A DNA stretch of 64,000 nucleotides from Azorinus chamasolen (GCA_963576725.1 OY755237.1:52474674-52538673), one strand, 5' to 3'. Shown: positions 1 to 11,514, counted from the stretch's first letter. Notes: generated by a model from the letters alone, not told the origin. Translations and numbers: made by a program.

Positions 1-164
1 GAAATTTTTTGTCATTGTGCAGATTGCAGAAACTGTAGAGTCTGATATATGTTTTGTCATAAGCAAACAGAGCAGACCCTGATCAGACGGCTCCTACGGG
101 AGTAATCTGATTCTACTCTGTTTGTAAAGGCGCCAAAAGACATCCCTATGGCGGTAAGGGTTAA
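1..164 (-). mobile_element. Family A MITE, cut by the window start
   Basis: The hairpin GCAAACAGAGCAGACCCTGA... is intact from about 63 to 125 and the element ends AAGGGTTAA. Confidence 0.8.
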
Positions 165-526
165 CCGTTAGCAGCCAATTTGTAATTACCGATGCAAACT
201 GTTTAGATCCAGATCAGACACAGAGAAACTTGATATCTCACCTGGATCAAACTGTTAGGCACTCTGACTGCATGTTTGAAGAGAAACAAAATAAAAAATA
301 ACTGTCAAAATTGCAGCAGACGACAATGACAATTACTTTACAAAGAGTCACCTGATTACCAATGCAAACAGTTTGGATCCAGATGAGACGCCGCATAATC
401 ATTAATGCAGCGTTTCATCAGGATCCAAACTCTTTGACACTTTGATCATATTTTGTAAAGAAATGAGAGACATTTTATTTCATGAATTGTTGCAGATGAA
501 AAATTTCTTAGTGTGAATAGAGTTAA
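161..526 (+). mobile_element. Two tandem family E MITEs
   Basis: Cores near 195-260 and 365-435, each GTTTNGATCCAGAT...ATCNGGATCAAA, followed by the GCAGACGACAA-type arm. The pair sits between two TTAA sites shared with its neighbours. Confidence 0.7.
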
Positions 527-749
527 CCCATTCCTCCATATGCTATTTTTAGATCCAACCTCTTTGAATAAATCTACCAAAAAGGAGCATTAACTACAGA
601 AAAGGAAATAAAAAATTTTGTTGTTCTGAAACCATTGTGATAAATAGAGCATTTGCTCCTTAGGAGCAAATGCTCTATTTATCACAATTGTTTCAAAAAG
701 TAACTTTTACAGAGGCGTAAAAAGGCGTATTTATGGAGGAAAGGGTTAA
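523..749 (+). mobile_element. Family B MITE
   Basis: Full length. Its hairpin, GTGATAAATAGAGCATTTGC and complement, centres on GCTCCTTAGGAGC. Confidence 0.85.
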
Positions 750-1726
750 TATGTGTTTTAATTTTCTCAATAGTTACATTACTGTTACCTGTGTATGGAT
801 TCCACATTATTATGGCATTTTATAACTCTCTGATCCCATCGTCTTTATTATCTAATACACTTCACTACAGTTGATTACAGAAGATTTATATAGCAACTTT
901 GGTATGCATAGATGTTTTTCGTCAACTGATATTGGAATACTTTTTTCTTGACAATTTTATCCCTAAAATTGTCAAACAAGATAAGAGAAGATCATTAGGA
1001 ACGACCCAGCATAAATCCGCAAGTTTTTGAATTGACAGTTTGTGAACACAATCAATAAAATATGAACAACCAAAAACACTCAGAACCCCACTTGTAATGT
1101 TAAACAAAAAAATTATATTATCCAAATATGTATCTTGGACTATCTCCTCTATGCAAATCTTGTTCTCCTGAATAACCGTACAAAATTGAAACATTTCATT
1201 GTTAAGTAGTGTGTTTCATGCGATAAAGGAAATGTCTCTATGCCTGCCCGGTAACCACGTTGTCCTATCGACCAGGCTGATCACACAAGACAATCTGTAT
1301 TCAATATAATTCTATAAGCCTCATAAGATCATTCAAAATTTTGCATATCATGTTGCCAATAAAAGAATACTCGACTAGTGTGTTACTGAATGCCTTTTTA
1401 TCCAAGTGTTTACAATGTATCTTTACCTTGTCATAATTATATCGCCCCTTACGTAAGACTCATCTCTAATCATGCCATAAAAACGTAAGTTTTACTACAG
1501 TAAATACTGGTACAATGTACTTAAACTCCGACAAACTTTCGATAAACAAATTCTCCTTAGATCTACATGTAATTAAAACAGTAGGTGTATGATCTGGATC
1601 AAAGGTCTGAGAAAAAAATACATCTACTAGCTGATTTAAGAATGAATAGAGACTTTAAATACAGACTGTATAATTATTCATTAAGTTCCATTTAAATGGC
1701 AGATTCTATAGTCCTTGTGAGTTCAT
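750..1726. other. No gene or repeat recognised
   Basis: AT-rich DNA. A 90-codon minus-strand frame at 922-1194 has an acceptor-like TTATTCAG after its first codons, but no clear donor and no recognisable motif. I do not call it. Confidence 0.4.
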
Positions 1727-1939
1727 TTAACCCTTTGTACACTAACCCTTTCAGTGCAGGTAATGAGTCACTAATTAATGTCCTTTGCAAACAGTGTAGA
1801 ATCAGATGAAACAACTCCTACAGGGGCTCTCTCATCTGGGTCTTCATATTTGTCATGTTACACTTTTTCTTAAAAAAATCTTGAATATTCAATTGAATTT
1901 TGGAATAGTCCGTTTTAAATTCAGTTTTGAAAGGGTTAA
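1727..1939 (-). mobile_element. Family C MITE
   Basis: The CTCTCATCTGGGTCTTCA half-core and the GGAATAGTCC arm are clear. An internal second TTAACCCTTT-like start near 1743 makes the left end ambiguous. Confidence 0.65.
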
Positions 1940-2019
1940 GTAAATTTGTTGTCTGCTATGAATTCCTGATGTGCAATTCCTAGTTATTCGTTTTAAATGA
2001 CCACAACAAATGTGTCTAA

Positions 2020-2443
2020 CAGTTAAGATCCTAACGAGAAACCGAGAGACTTGGTGTCTCATCTGACTGCAAGCCTTCTTTTTATATAGTAATCATCAAT
2101 TAACAGAATGCTAGGGAGAAACCAGTCCAACTTCTATATCATGAATATTTATATTGGAATAAACGACTTCATGAATATTCATTAACTGAATATCTAAAAT
2201 GGCGAGTGAAAAAGTAATGTTTGACCACAGCAGAAACTGTAGAATCAGATCTACTGGTATATTAACCAAACAGTAGACCTTGATCAGACAGCTCGATCCT
2301 ACAAGAGAAATTTCTAATATTCTCAGAAAAAATTAAATCAGGGCTTCAGTCAGATTGGATCCAGACCCTGAGCTATGGTACATGATCTTGATCAAAACTA
2401 TTGTTCATCTGTAATCACAAGATCTCCACTGGTATGCCAAGAG
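2020..2443. repeat. Degenerate E and A fragments
   Basis: Remnants of an E core (2035-2085), an A minus copy (2140-2310) and a GATCCAGACC half-core (2350-2395) in succession. Confidence 0.45.
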
Positions 2444-2676
2444 TTAACCCTTTCCCTCATATAAATGTGTTTTCACGCATCTGCAAACGGAGTAGACCCA
2501 ACTCAGACGGCTCATAGAGGAGCCGTCTGATCAGGGTCTACTCTGTTTGCTAATAGAATTTGATAGATCTGTTTCTTTACTTTCTAAACTGTCTACAATA
2601 TTCCACCTTCCATATTTCTTTATAACTATTTTGTTAATGAATATTTGACCCACACACAGAACAGGGAAAGGGTTAA
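2444..2676 (+). mobile_element. Family A2 MITE
   Basis: Full length, with the TCTACAATATTCCACCTTCC right arm and a near-perfect 60-base hairpin at 2487-2551. Confidence 0.85.
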
Positions 2677-2910
2677 GAATACAGAAGTGTAAATGTCTCT
2701 TCTAATGTTCCAAGAATGTTTTATCCATTGCTTAAAGCTACGACCAGTTAGGTCACAGTTTGGCAGTAGAAGAGATAAGCTGTGTATCTGCATAAATATT
2801 CAATTAAAAATAACAAGATACTCAATTATTTTCAAAATTCCATGAATAAAAATGCCATAAAAGCTGGAGATACTCAAGTTAATACCAATAAAATACATTC
2901 CTGATTGTTG

Positions 2911-3058
2911 TTAACATTGCTTTGTGCTGAATATATAGTATATAAGATTAAGTATATTTTGGCCATCAACAGATACTGTACAGTCTATGTGATTCCATAA
3001 GCAAACAGAGCAGACCACAGGCATGATAAGGTGCCTCTAACAGCTGGTAAAGGGTTAA
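2911..3058 (-). mobile_element. Family A MITE with collapsed core
   Basis: Only the left half of the core remains (GCAAACAGAGCAGACC); the right half is replaced by divergent sequence. Confidence 0.6.
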
Positions 3059-3289
3059 CCATTCCTTCATACAAATTCTTTTTCTCACCTTTGCAAACAA
3101 CAGACCCAGAGAAGGAGCAATCTGATCAGGATCGGCTCTGTTTGCTTATTACATTATAATAGATCTGACTGAATTTCTACCACTACCAAAACAAAAATTC
3201 ATGTGCACCTATGCCATTATAAAAATTCAGCAAATAAATATTCATGATGTCATTATTTCTTACATGAATATTCAACAGGGAAATGGTTG
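3055..3289 (+). mobile_element. Family A MITE
   Basis: Shares its left TTAA with the preceding copy, giving a head-to-head pair. The AATATTCATGATGTCATT tail is intact. Confidence 0.75.
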
Positions 3290-3335
3290 ACATGAAACAT
3301 AGTTGAATACTAAATTAGTGTTAGTTTCATTGTAT

Positions 3336-3585
3336 TTAACCCTTCGCTTGCTGAATTTTAAAATACATTTCTCCTTCTTTACCCATGCCCTGTTGTATAA
3401 TTACATATATCTTCACTGTGTACAAGTATTTCGCTGTGAAATCACTGCTGTGGAGTGCGCTGGTTGCACAATCAACTTGTAAATAGTGCAGACCCTGATG
3501 AGACAGCTCCTGCAGGAGCTGTCTCATCTGGGTCTTCACTATTTACAGGTAGGTATATTGACGCGAATAGCCAGCGAAGGGTTAA
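3336..3585 (-). mobile_element. Family D MITE, first copy
   Basis: Exactly 250 bases between TTAA ends, with an AGCTCCTGCAGGAGCT-centred hairpin. Nearly identical to the inverted copy at 53390-53639; a 67-codon frame across both differs at only a few residues. Confidence 0.9.
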
Positions 3586-3704
3586 CATCAAATTCTCGTA
3601 ATTATAAGTGATTATTCATTTCGACACAATTTTACTTTTCATTTAACTACAATTTCATTCCAGTTAACAGACTTCTAAAAGGCATCATTTACAGACACCT
3701 TGCC

Positions 3705-3987
3705 TTAAACCCTTTACATCATGATTATTCATTAAGAAATATTGACACTATGAATATCAATTAGCTTAAATTTTATAATCGCATTATAATCAAAAGAAAT
3801 TTTCACATATTTGGCACAAGGTGTAGAATCAGATCATTTCATTAGAAACCATAGCAAGCCATAGCATAATAGCAACCATAGCAAGCCATAGCATAATAGC
3901 AAGTCATAGCAACCATAGCAGACCTTCATCAGATGGCTGACCTACTGGGTCTACACTCTGGCTCTACATTATTTTCAAACGCTTTAA
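3705..3987 (-). mobile_element. Degenerate family A MITE with internal CCATAGCA repeats
   Basis: The left arm is readable. The core region 3841-3930 is expanded into AACCATAGCAAGCCATAGCA units. Confidence 0.55.
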
Positions 3988-4215
3988 CCTATTCCCTCAT
4001 AGGCTATTTTTAGATCCAACCTCTTTTATTAAATCTACCGAAAAGGAGCATTTACTAGAGAAAAGGAAAATGTTGGAATTGTGTAGTATTGAAACCATTA
4101 TGATAAATAGAGCATTTGCTCCTTAGGAGCAATTAATGCTCTATTTATCACAATGGTTTCAAGAAGTGACTTTTACATAGGTGTAGAAAGGCGTATTTAT
4201 GGAGGAAAGGGTTAA
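3984..4215 (+). mobile_element. Family B MITE
   Basis: Full length with GGAGGAAAGGGTTAA at its right end. The hairpin centre is slightly asymmetric, GCTCCTTAGGAGCAATTAATGC. Confidence 0.85.
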
Positions 4216-4249
4216 AAGGTATATCTAAGAGTTAAGATAAAATGTCTAT

Positions 4250-4662
4250 ACATATAGATAAAAAGAAAGCCCATATAGGTACAGGTATATCAAATACTTT
4301 TTTTTGTAATGGCATATAAACACAGTCAAGTCAGAAACTGTAGAATCAGATCTGTATAATGTCATAAGCAAACAGAGTACAATTAGACCCTGCTCAGAGG
4401 ACTCCTACAGAGTACAATTAGACCCTGCTCAGAGGACTCCTACAGAGTACAATTAGACCCTGATCAGAGGACTCCTACAGAGTACAATTAGACCCTGATC
4501 AGAGGACTCCTACAGAGTACAATTAGACCCTGATCAGAGGACTCCTACAGAGTACAATTAGACCCTGATCAGAGGACTCCTACAGAGTACAATTAGACCC
4601 TGATCAGATGACTCCTACAGGGGCCGTCTGATCTGGATCTACTCTGTTTGCATAGGCGTTAA
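4250..4662 (-). mobile_element. Family A MITE with amplified half-core
   Basis: GCAAACAGAGTACAATTAGACC opens the core, which is then expanded sevenfold before GGGCCGTCTGATCTGGATCT closes it. Confidence 0.7.
4374..4618. repeat. 35-base tandem repeat, seven copies
   Basis: Unit start AGAGTACAATTAGACCCTG, end ACTCCTAC. The unit is the left half of the family A hairpin, so the array grew inside the MITE. Confidence 0.92.
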
Positions 4663-5133
4663 AATGTGTATCAGCTATTAATCAGTTTCTACAAGGCTAT
4701 CATATTTCCATATGCACTTAAATTCCTTGCTAATTGCCGTGACCCACTGTATCTATTGAAATTGATGTCTAAAAAAAGACTTTTATTAAATGCAGTACAT
4801 TAGGTTCGTGTCAACTCCTTGCCAACTGAATATTGCTGTCTGTCAAAAAAAAAATGTTTTCTGTTTTTGTTTTCTTTTGAAAGTAACATTTTCTCTAATA
4901 TTTTCCCATATTACAAATTATGATTTGAGTGGCAAATAATTCAGTTTCTAAAAGAGATGCCAAGATATGGGCATGCATGTCATTTGAATTGAAGGTACTA
5001 TAATCATCTATTTGGACATTTTGAGGCAAGATTTCATTTCCAAATATTTGATATAGAATTACCAATAAAACTTGAGTACTATAATTATCCTAAATGATTG
5101 AACTTAGGCAATTTAATAAGTGCAGACACAGAT
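4663..5133. other. No feature recognised
   Basis: AT-rich non-coding DNA without repeats I can classify. Confidence 0.4.
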
Positions 5134-5307
5134 TAAACAAACTTCTTTGAATAAATTTACCGAAAAGGAGCATTTACTAGAAAAAAAGGAAATTTTACAA
5201 TTGTGTAGTTTTTAAACAAATGTGATAAATAGGTATTTATCACATTGATTTCAAAAAATGACTTTTACAGAGGCGTCAAAAGGCATCAATATGAAGGAAT
5301 GGGTTAG
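5134..5307 (+). mobile_element. Family B MITE, left-truncated, small core
   Basis: Starts within CTTCTTTGAATAAATTTACCG. The hairpin is shortened to GTGATAAATAGGTATTTATCAC. Confidence 0.7.
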
Positions 5308-5436
5308 ATTGCTCCTGAAGGAACAGTTGAACCAGCCCGTCTACTAAATGCTGAGGATTATAACAGGAGTCATCTGATCCACATCTCTACTGTTTGCAAG
5401 AGACATGAAAAAGCATTTATATGAGGAAAAGGGTAA
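5308..5436 (-). mobile_element. Family A remnant
   Basis: Right half only: CAGGAGTCATCTGATCC and TATATGAGGAAAAGGGT. Confidence 0.5.
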
Positions 5437-5484
5437 AACAATGATGGACAATTCCACTTGATGGAAAATTCAATGTTGAAAGGG

Positions 5485-5696
5485 CTAACCCATTCCCTCA
5501 TCATAGATGCCATTTGATGCCTGTGTAAAAGTCACTTTTTGAAACAACATTGTGATAGGAGCAAATGTGTTATCTATTACAATGGTTTCAAAACGGAGCA
5601 ATTCTAACATTTCCCTTTTCTCTAATAAGTGCTCCTTTTCAGAAGATTTATTCAAAGAGTTTGAGTCTAAAAATAGCCTATGAGGGAATGGGTTAA
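5485..5696 (-). mobile_element. Family B MITE
   Basis: Ends TGAGGGAATGGGTTAA. The central stem has lost about 25 bases. Confidence 0.8.
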
Positions 5697-5780
5697 ACAT
5701 GCAGCAAATTATTTTTTGGATTAGGGCTTTTCTTGCTTTGAACAGTGCATGCCAGGATCACGAGTTCTATTTTTTCCCAT

Positions 5781-5993
5781 TTAACCCTTTCCCTGTTGAA
5801 TATTCAAATAAAAATTATGAATTATTCACCAATATTTACTAGACAATTTTTTTATAATGGTAAATGAACGCTGGACATATTAGCTCAAGCAAAAATTGTA
5901 AAATCTGATCTATAGCCTATTAGGAGCTGTCTGATCTGGGTCTATTCTATTTGCAAAGACATGATAAGGTGCTTATAGGAAGGAAAGGGTTAA
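5781..5993 (-). mobile_element. Family A MITE, shortened core
   Basis: The left tail TTAACCCTTTCCCTGTTGAA is intact. The core keeps only its right half, AGGAGCTGTCTGATCTGGGT. Confidence 0.75.
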
Positions 5994-6083
5994 CTCCTTT
6001 GAATGCTGGAAATGAGCTCCTATTATCTGAACTCAACATTGATGGATCATTCCACTTTACAAAGTCGGCATTCAGAAGGTTAA
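5990..6083 (+). mobile_element. Short family H element
   Basis: Palindrome-like AATGCTGGAAATG ... GGCATTCAGAAGGTTAA without the central hairpin. Confidence 0.45.
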
Positions 6084-6194
6084 GTTCAAAAACTGATTTC
6101 TTTTTGTATGCTGAATTTCCGAAATAAAATCAATCGTAATTTTTAAATAGTAGATTTCATTAAGCATGAAAGAATTAAACTTGCTATGGCTTTT

Positions 6195-6262
6195 GAATGG
6201 CAATCAATGCAGACCCTGATCAGAGAGCTCCTCTGATCTGGTTTTAGACTGTTTGCAAACTC
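6195..6262. repeat. Isolated MITE hairpin remnant
   Basis: GCAGACCCTGATCAGAGAGC and CTCTGATCTGGTTTTAGACT pair, without recognisable ends. Confidence 0.5.
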
Positions 6263-6409
6263 TTTTTCTTTATTCAAACAGTTAAACATAAGTTAGTGTC
6301 ATTTTTAAGTCTCCATTACATTATCGTAATGCAATCAATCATTTAAAAAATCATTATGTATCGAAACTAAAGGCAGGTATAAGCATAATAAAGAGTTTAT
6401 GATAAAATC

Positions 6410-6644
6410 TTAACCCTTTCCTCCATAAATACGTCTTTCTACGCCTCTGTAATAGCCACTTCTCGAAACCATCGTGATAAATAGAGCATTTGCTCCTATA
6501 GGAGCAAAATTAATACTCTTTTTATCACAATGGTTTCAATACTGCACAATTCTAATATTTTCCTTTTCTCTAGTAAATGCTCCTTTTCAGTATATTTATT
6601 CAAAGATGTTGCGTCTAAAAATAGCATATGGAGGAAAGGGTTAA
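6410..6644 (-). mobile_element. Family B MITE
   Basis: Full length; hairpin centre GCTCCTATAGGAGC at about 6501-6514. Confidence 0.88.
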
Positions 6645-6734
6645 TACCCTAAGTTGTCAAAGCAGTAATATTTTGACTGCTACAATTTTCAAATATATTT
6701 TACTTCTGTTTCTGTTCAGAAATTCAATAATACC

Positions 6735-6805
6735 AAACATTTTGGATCCTGTCAAGATGTCAAGTTACACTGCTTCTAATCTGGATCTCAATTGTTTGCG
6801 TGGTT
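6735..6805. repeat. Family E core remnant
   Basis: TTTTGGATCCTGTCAAGATG and TCTGGATCTCAATTGTTTGC form the two halves. Confidence 0.45.
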
Positions 6806-6814
6806 TGTTAAATC

Positions 6815-7016
6815 TTAACTCTTACAACGCTGAATGTTCAAATGAACTATTCCGAAATTCAAACAGGTCAAGCTTATGGTGAATATTTAGGGATTCTTCT
6901 TAAGAAAAGTGTAACATGACAAACAGTACAGACCTTGATGAGAGGGCTCCTCTAATCTGGGTCTACACTGTTTGCAAAGGACATTAATAAATCAGTGTCC
7001 CACACAGTAAGGGTAA
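6815..7016 (+). mobile_element. Family C MITE
   Basis: The left arm is complete and the core is reduced to GAGAGGGCTCCTCTAATCTG. Same orientation as the next copy. Confidence 0.75.
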
Positions 7017-7033
7017 ATGTACAGTGTTGAATT

Positions 7034-7237
7034 ATTAACTCTCTCATTGCTGATTTTTCAAATGGACTATTCCAAAATCAAAATTGGTCAAACTTACCAT
7101 AAATATTCTGGGATATTCTTTTAATAACTGTACTGTGACAAACAGTACAGACTGTGACAGATTACTGTCTGTCTGGCTCTACACATTTTTGCAGCAAAGG
7201 ACATTAATGCCATCTGTCGGACACTGAAAGGATTCAA
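7034..7237 (+). mobile_element. Family C MITE
   Basis: A diverged copy in which the dyad centre is lost (CTGTGACAGATTACTGTCTG). Confidence 0.65.
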
Positions 7238-7582
7238 CTTCCACTGGTGAATTTGATATAAATTTTACAAAAAGCTGGGATCAATATAAATTGCAAAGTA
7301 AATTAATGTGTCATCAAGATCCAACCTGTTTCATCATCTGTCAATTCTATTTTAAAACATCTGGAAGAAATAAACTTTTAAAATTAAGCTAATTATGTTA
7401 TCTATCGATAAAGATTACTTAGCTTTTCGAAGATTTAATCGCAGTAAATGTAATGGCAGCCATAATTATTTCTTTTCATTCAATAAATTACCAAAAATTA
7501 ATTTATTGAATTTCAGAGGTTCGTGTCAGTTTTCATTCCCAAATTACTTGTACCCTGGTAATTCAAACTTGACTGTAATATT
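7238..7582. other. No gene recognised
   Basis: AT-rich, with a faint E-like GATCCAACCTGTTT fragment near 7318-7332. Confidence 0.4.
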
Positions 7583-7822
7583 TTAACCCTTTCCATCATA
7601 CAAATGCTTTTTTCATGCCATTGCAAACAGAGTAGACCCAGATCAGAAGCTCCTATAGAAGCTGTCTGATCAGGGTCTGCTCTGTTTACATATGACATGA
7701 TATAGATCTGGTTGTACACTTGTTGTCAAAGCAAAACATTCACTTGAACATTTTACATTATAAAAAAATCCGTTTATGATGTCATTATTTCTTACAAGGA
7801 TATTGAACAAGTAAAGGGTTAC
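7583..7822 (+). mobile_element. Family A MITE
   Basis: A complete hairpin from 7624 to 7686 centred on GCTCCTATAGAAGC; the tail ends GTAAAGGGTTAC. Confidence 0.85.
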
Positions 7823-7892
7823 ACTTACTTAATTTGACCGCCATGTTTTAGGCCTCGTCTCTTGAATCTACATTTTGTCATATCTTATGTCT

Positions 7893-8690
7893 TCTGTTTG
7901 TCTGTCTCTTAGTGTCTACTGCTTGTCCACCTTACTGTTTGTCTGTCTCTTAGTGTCTACTGCTTGTCCATCTTACTGTTGGTCTGTCTCTTAGTGTCTA
8001 CTGCTTGTCCACCTTACTCTTTGTCTGTCTCTTAGTGTCTACTGCTTGTCCACCTTACTCTTTGTCTGTCTCTTAGTGTCTACTGATTGTCCACCTTACT
8101 GTTTGTCTGTCTCTTAGTGTCTACTGCTTGTCCACCTTACTCTTTGTCTGTCTCTTAGTGTCTACTGCTTGTCCATCTTACTCTTTGTCTGTCTCTTAGT
8201 GTCTACTGCTTGTCCACCTTACTCTTTGTCTGTCTCTTAGTGTCTACTGATTGTCCACCTTACTGTTTGTCTGTCTCTTAGTGTCTACTGCTTGTCCATC
8301 TTACTGTTTGTCTGTCTCTTAGTGTCTACTGCTTGTCCACCTTACTCTTTGTCTGTCTCTTAGTGTCTACTGATTGTCCACCTTACTGTTTGTCTGTCTC
8401 TTAGTGTCTACTGCTTGTTCACCTTACTGTTTGTCTGTCTCTTAGTGTCTACTGCTTGTCCACCTTACTGTTTGTTTGTCTCTTAGTGTCTACTGCTTGT
8501 CCATCTTACTGTTTGTCTGTCTCTTAGTGTCTACTGCTTGTCCACCTTACTGTTTGTCTGTCTCTTAGTGTCTACTGCTTGTCCATCTTACTGTTTGTCT
8601 GTCTCTTAGTGTCTACTGCTTGTCCACCTTACTGTTTGTCTGTCTCTTAGTGTCTACTGCTTGTCCACCTTACTGTTTGTCTATATGCTT
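7893..8690. repeat. 41-base minisatellite, about 19 copies
   Basis: Unit CTGTTTGTCTGTCTCTTAGT plus GTCTACTGCTTGTCCACCTTA. Variants (CACC/CATC, CTGTTT/CTCTTT, GCTTG/GATTG) recur in blocks, indicating higher-order duplication. Confidence 0.97.
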
Positions 8691-8899
8691 GTAAACCTGT
8701 CTTTCTTTGACTACCACTGCCTGCCCATCCATTCATCATCTTGTGGTACATGTATTTGTATTTGTCCATATTCATATATTCTATCTGTCAATTTGCCTCT
8801 AAGACTATATTTAAGACAAGCTGTCATTCTGTATGCCCATACATGTCTTTCTGTCTGTCCGTCCATTCATGCATCCAAATTTTTTCAACGTTCATTAAA

Positions 8900-9235
8900 C
8901 CTTTGAATCCTGAATTTTCCAAATGAAAGGGTTCATTAAAGTTTAAAATGTCATACCGAGTCTATTCTGTATGAAAGGTTATACATAGTGAGAGGAGTTA
9001 GAATGACACGGGCTACCCTAGGAGCCCTCTGGTCTGGGTCTACTCTAGGAGCCATCTGATCTGGGGCTACACTGTTTGTAAAAGACCAAGTCTATTCAGG
9101 TATAATGAAAGGTTATACATAGTGAGAGGAGTCTGAATGACACGGGGCTACCCTAGGAGCCCTCTGGTCTGGGTCTACTCTAGGAGCCATCTGATCTGGG
9201 GCTACACTGTTTGTACATTACAGTACACATGTACC
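8900..9235 (+). mobile_element. Family H element with internal duplication
   Basis: A segment of roughly 131 bases containing GTTATACATAGTGAGAGGAG and CCTAGGAGCCCTCTGGTCTG occurs twice in tandem. Confidence 0.7.
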
Positions 9236-9319
9236 CTGCATTCAAACGGATAAATCAAATACAATATACATAGTATGGAAGGAAGGTCCATAACTGTCAA
9301 GTATCTTACTATATCAATG

Positions 9320-9512
9320 TTACCTAGAGCTTTGCAAGCCAGCTGCAAATTGTTTGGATCCAGATCAGATGCTTCATAGCTCAGCATCTCATCAGGATCC
9401 AAGCTATTTGATACTCTGAATGTTTGTTTTAAGAAAGATAATAGAAAAATTAATTTTCAGTATTGGAGTAGATCACATTTAACTAAAATTTGCTATTCAT
9501 GCAAAGAGTTAA
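9320..9512 (+). mobile_element. Family E MITE
   Basis: Core GTTTGGATCCAGATCAGATG ... CATCAGGATCCAAGC; right end GCAAAGAGTTAA. Confidence 0.7.
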
Positions 9513-9711
9513 CCCTTTATCTGATGGACATACCGTTTGATGCAAAAAGTGTAGACCCAGGGTTTGCTTGTGGAATTATATATAGATCTGATTCTACAAT
9601 TTCTGCTATGGTCAAAAACACCTGTGTTCAGATGGCATTATAAAAAATAATCCAATAAATATTAATGATGCAATTATGTCTTACATGAATATTGAACAGG
9701 TACTGGTTTAA
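9509..9711 (+). mobile_element. Family A MITE lacking its core
   Basis: Both arms are present, but the hairpin is deleted between AGTGTAGACCCAG and GGTTTGCTTG. Confidence 0.75.
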
Positions 9712-9935
9712 CCCATTCCCTCATAGGCTATTTTTAGATCCAACCACTTTGAATAAATCTACCGAAAAGGAGCATTAACTAGAGAAAAGTAAAATTTTAG
9801 AATTTTGTAGTTTGAAACCATTGTGATAAATAGAGCATTTGCTCCTATAGGAGCAAATGTTCTATTTATCACAATGGTTTCAAGAAGTGGTTATTACAGA
9901 TGCATAGAAAGGCGTATTTATGGAGGAAAGGGTTA
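9708..9935 (+). mobile_element. Family B MITE
   Basis: Full length with centre GCTCCTATAGGAGC; the final TTAA has mutated to TTAG. Confidence 0.87.
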
Positions 9936-10029
9936 GGAGAACTGAGACCCAATACTAGAATGAGTCAAATTTATATAGTAAAGCTTAAGCATAAAATGGG
10001 CAATTGAGTCAATATCTATAATGTATTAT

Positions 10030-10290
10030 TGTATACGATCAAACTTGGCCATCAGGCTGAATTCAGATTAAGAAGAGTATCTGATTACAATTACAGTTAT
10101 ACCCCTCTAAATTGGAATATTTGTAAAGAAAATATATCTTTTTAGGCAGGTGGCTGCTTAATGCAGGATGAAAGTCATGCAAGAAGCTCCTTTGGGAGCT
10201 TTCTGCATGACTTTTACCCTGCATTAAGCTACCACCTGTCTTGCAGACTGGCATTGATGCTAGTTTGAATGCGTAGTATCGAAGGGTTTT
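10030..10290 (+). mobile_element. Family F element
   Basis: Hairpin GCAGGTGGCTGCTTAATGCA ... TGCATTAAGCTACCACCTG around GAAGCTCCTTTGGGAGCTTT. It ends GTATCGAAGGGTTTTACTGTA; the left end is diverged. Confidence 0.75.
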
Positions 10291-10331
10291 ACTGTATTGG
10301 TAAATGAAGAGTATCTGATTACAGTTACCTC

Positions 10332-10556
10332 TCTGTCAAGACAAGTCTAAAGAACGTAATGTTAACAATTCAACCCGCTGCAAAAAATTATGTCTGCTCA
10401 AATTTGGATCTGGTGCAATTTTAACTACTTCCAACTTTTTCAAACTATTGACCCAAGTGTCAAACAGCTTGGCACTGGATAAGGTGCCAAGGTATTTGGC
10501 GTGTCATTCAGATCTACACTGTATGCAAACGTGAGTCAGGTCAGGTATAGCAGGAT
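10332..10556. repeat. Degenerate family E remnant
   Basis: GTGTCAAACAGCTTGGCACT and AGATCTACACTGTATGC remain of a core. Confidence 0.4.
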
Positions 10557-10568
10557 AAGATTTAAACC

Positions 10569-10655
10569 GTAACCCTTTCAATGCTGAATTTTAACAGTTT
10601 ATCTGATGTATTATTCATGTAAGAAATATTGACATCATGAATATGTTTCAGTTCT
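10569..10655. repeat. Family A tail fragment
   Basis: TATTCATGTAAGAAATATTGACATCATGAAT without a core. Confidence 0.5.
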
Positions 10656-10869
10656 TTAACCTTTAGCGTGCTATTGGCGGATGAGAAAATACCTAAGCAA
10701 ACAGTTTGGATCCAGATGAGACGCCGAGTTACTTGGATACTCATCAGGATCCAGACTGTTTGACACCCTGATTACATTTTTGAAGACAAACTGATTAGAG
10801 GTTGAATTTTGAAAATGTTGTAGGTGAAAAATTGTGTAAAAATAATTTGCTCAGCAGGCTAAATGTTAA
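10656..10869 (+). mobile_element. Family E MITE, best-preserved copy
   Basis: TTAA at both ends. The core begins GTTTGGATCCAGATGAGACG, and the right half is slightly eroded. Confidence 0.85.
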
Positions 10870-11030
10870 TGATATATGAACAGAGGATCTTTTGGCAATG
10901 ACAGTAACTATAGTATCAGATCTATATAATTCCATCAGCATTGATCAAACAGCTCCTAATGGGGCTATCTGATGTAGGTCTACTCTGTTTGCAAGGGCAT
11001 CAAAAGGCGAGTCTATCAGGTAAAGAGTTC
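10866..11030 (-). mobile_element. Family A MITE, right end eroded
   Basis: Shares a TTAA with the E element. Core AACAGCTCCTAATGGGGCTA is degenerate. Confidence 0.65.
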
Positions 11031-11051
11031 TGTGGAATGGTCCATTTTTGT

Positions 11052-11286
11052 TTATCCCTTTCCTCCATAAATACGCCTTTCTACACCTCTGTAAAAGTCG
11101 CTGCTTGAAACCATTGCGATAAATAGAGCATTTGCTCCTTGGGAGCAAAATTAATGCTCTATTTATCACAATGGTTTCATAACTACAAAATTCTAAAAAA
11201 AATCCTTTTCTCTAGTTAATGCTCCTTTTTGGTCGATTTATTCAAAGAGGTTGGATCTAAAAATAGCCTATGAGGGAATGGGTTAA
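11052..11286 (-). mobile_element. Family B MITE
   Basis: Full length; centre GCTCCTTGGGAGC; left TTAA mutated to TTAT. Confidence 0.85.
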
Positions 11287-11514
11287 TTCTTTCAACAATG
11301 AGTAATTTAGTCTGCATAACCTGTCCTGTGCTCCAATTCTATCAGTACATTAATTTTATTCTGTAATATCTTTTTACAAAAACAGTTGTCAAAATAATTG
11401 CTAAGGTCATCAAAAACTGACAGAAACCCTAATTACCATAAGTATTCAAACACCCAATCGCCCCTCTCCATGGGTTTGTAAAGCTGAATTTGTTAATTTC
11501 GCACCAGTAAGTTA

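Noticed and set aside
922..1194. 90-codon minus-strand frame as a host exon
   Set aside because: Rich in Phe, Ile and Leu as expected of AT-rich DNA, without a convincing donor or known motif.
3336..3539. 67-codon frame conserved in two places as a gene
   Set aside because: It is conserved only because both loci are copies of the family D MITE; the frame crosses the hairpin.
7893..8690. CRISPR-like array
   Set aside because: Units are contiguous 41-base repeats without unique spacers, in animal DNA.
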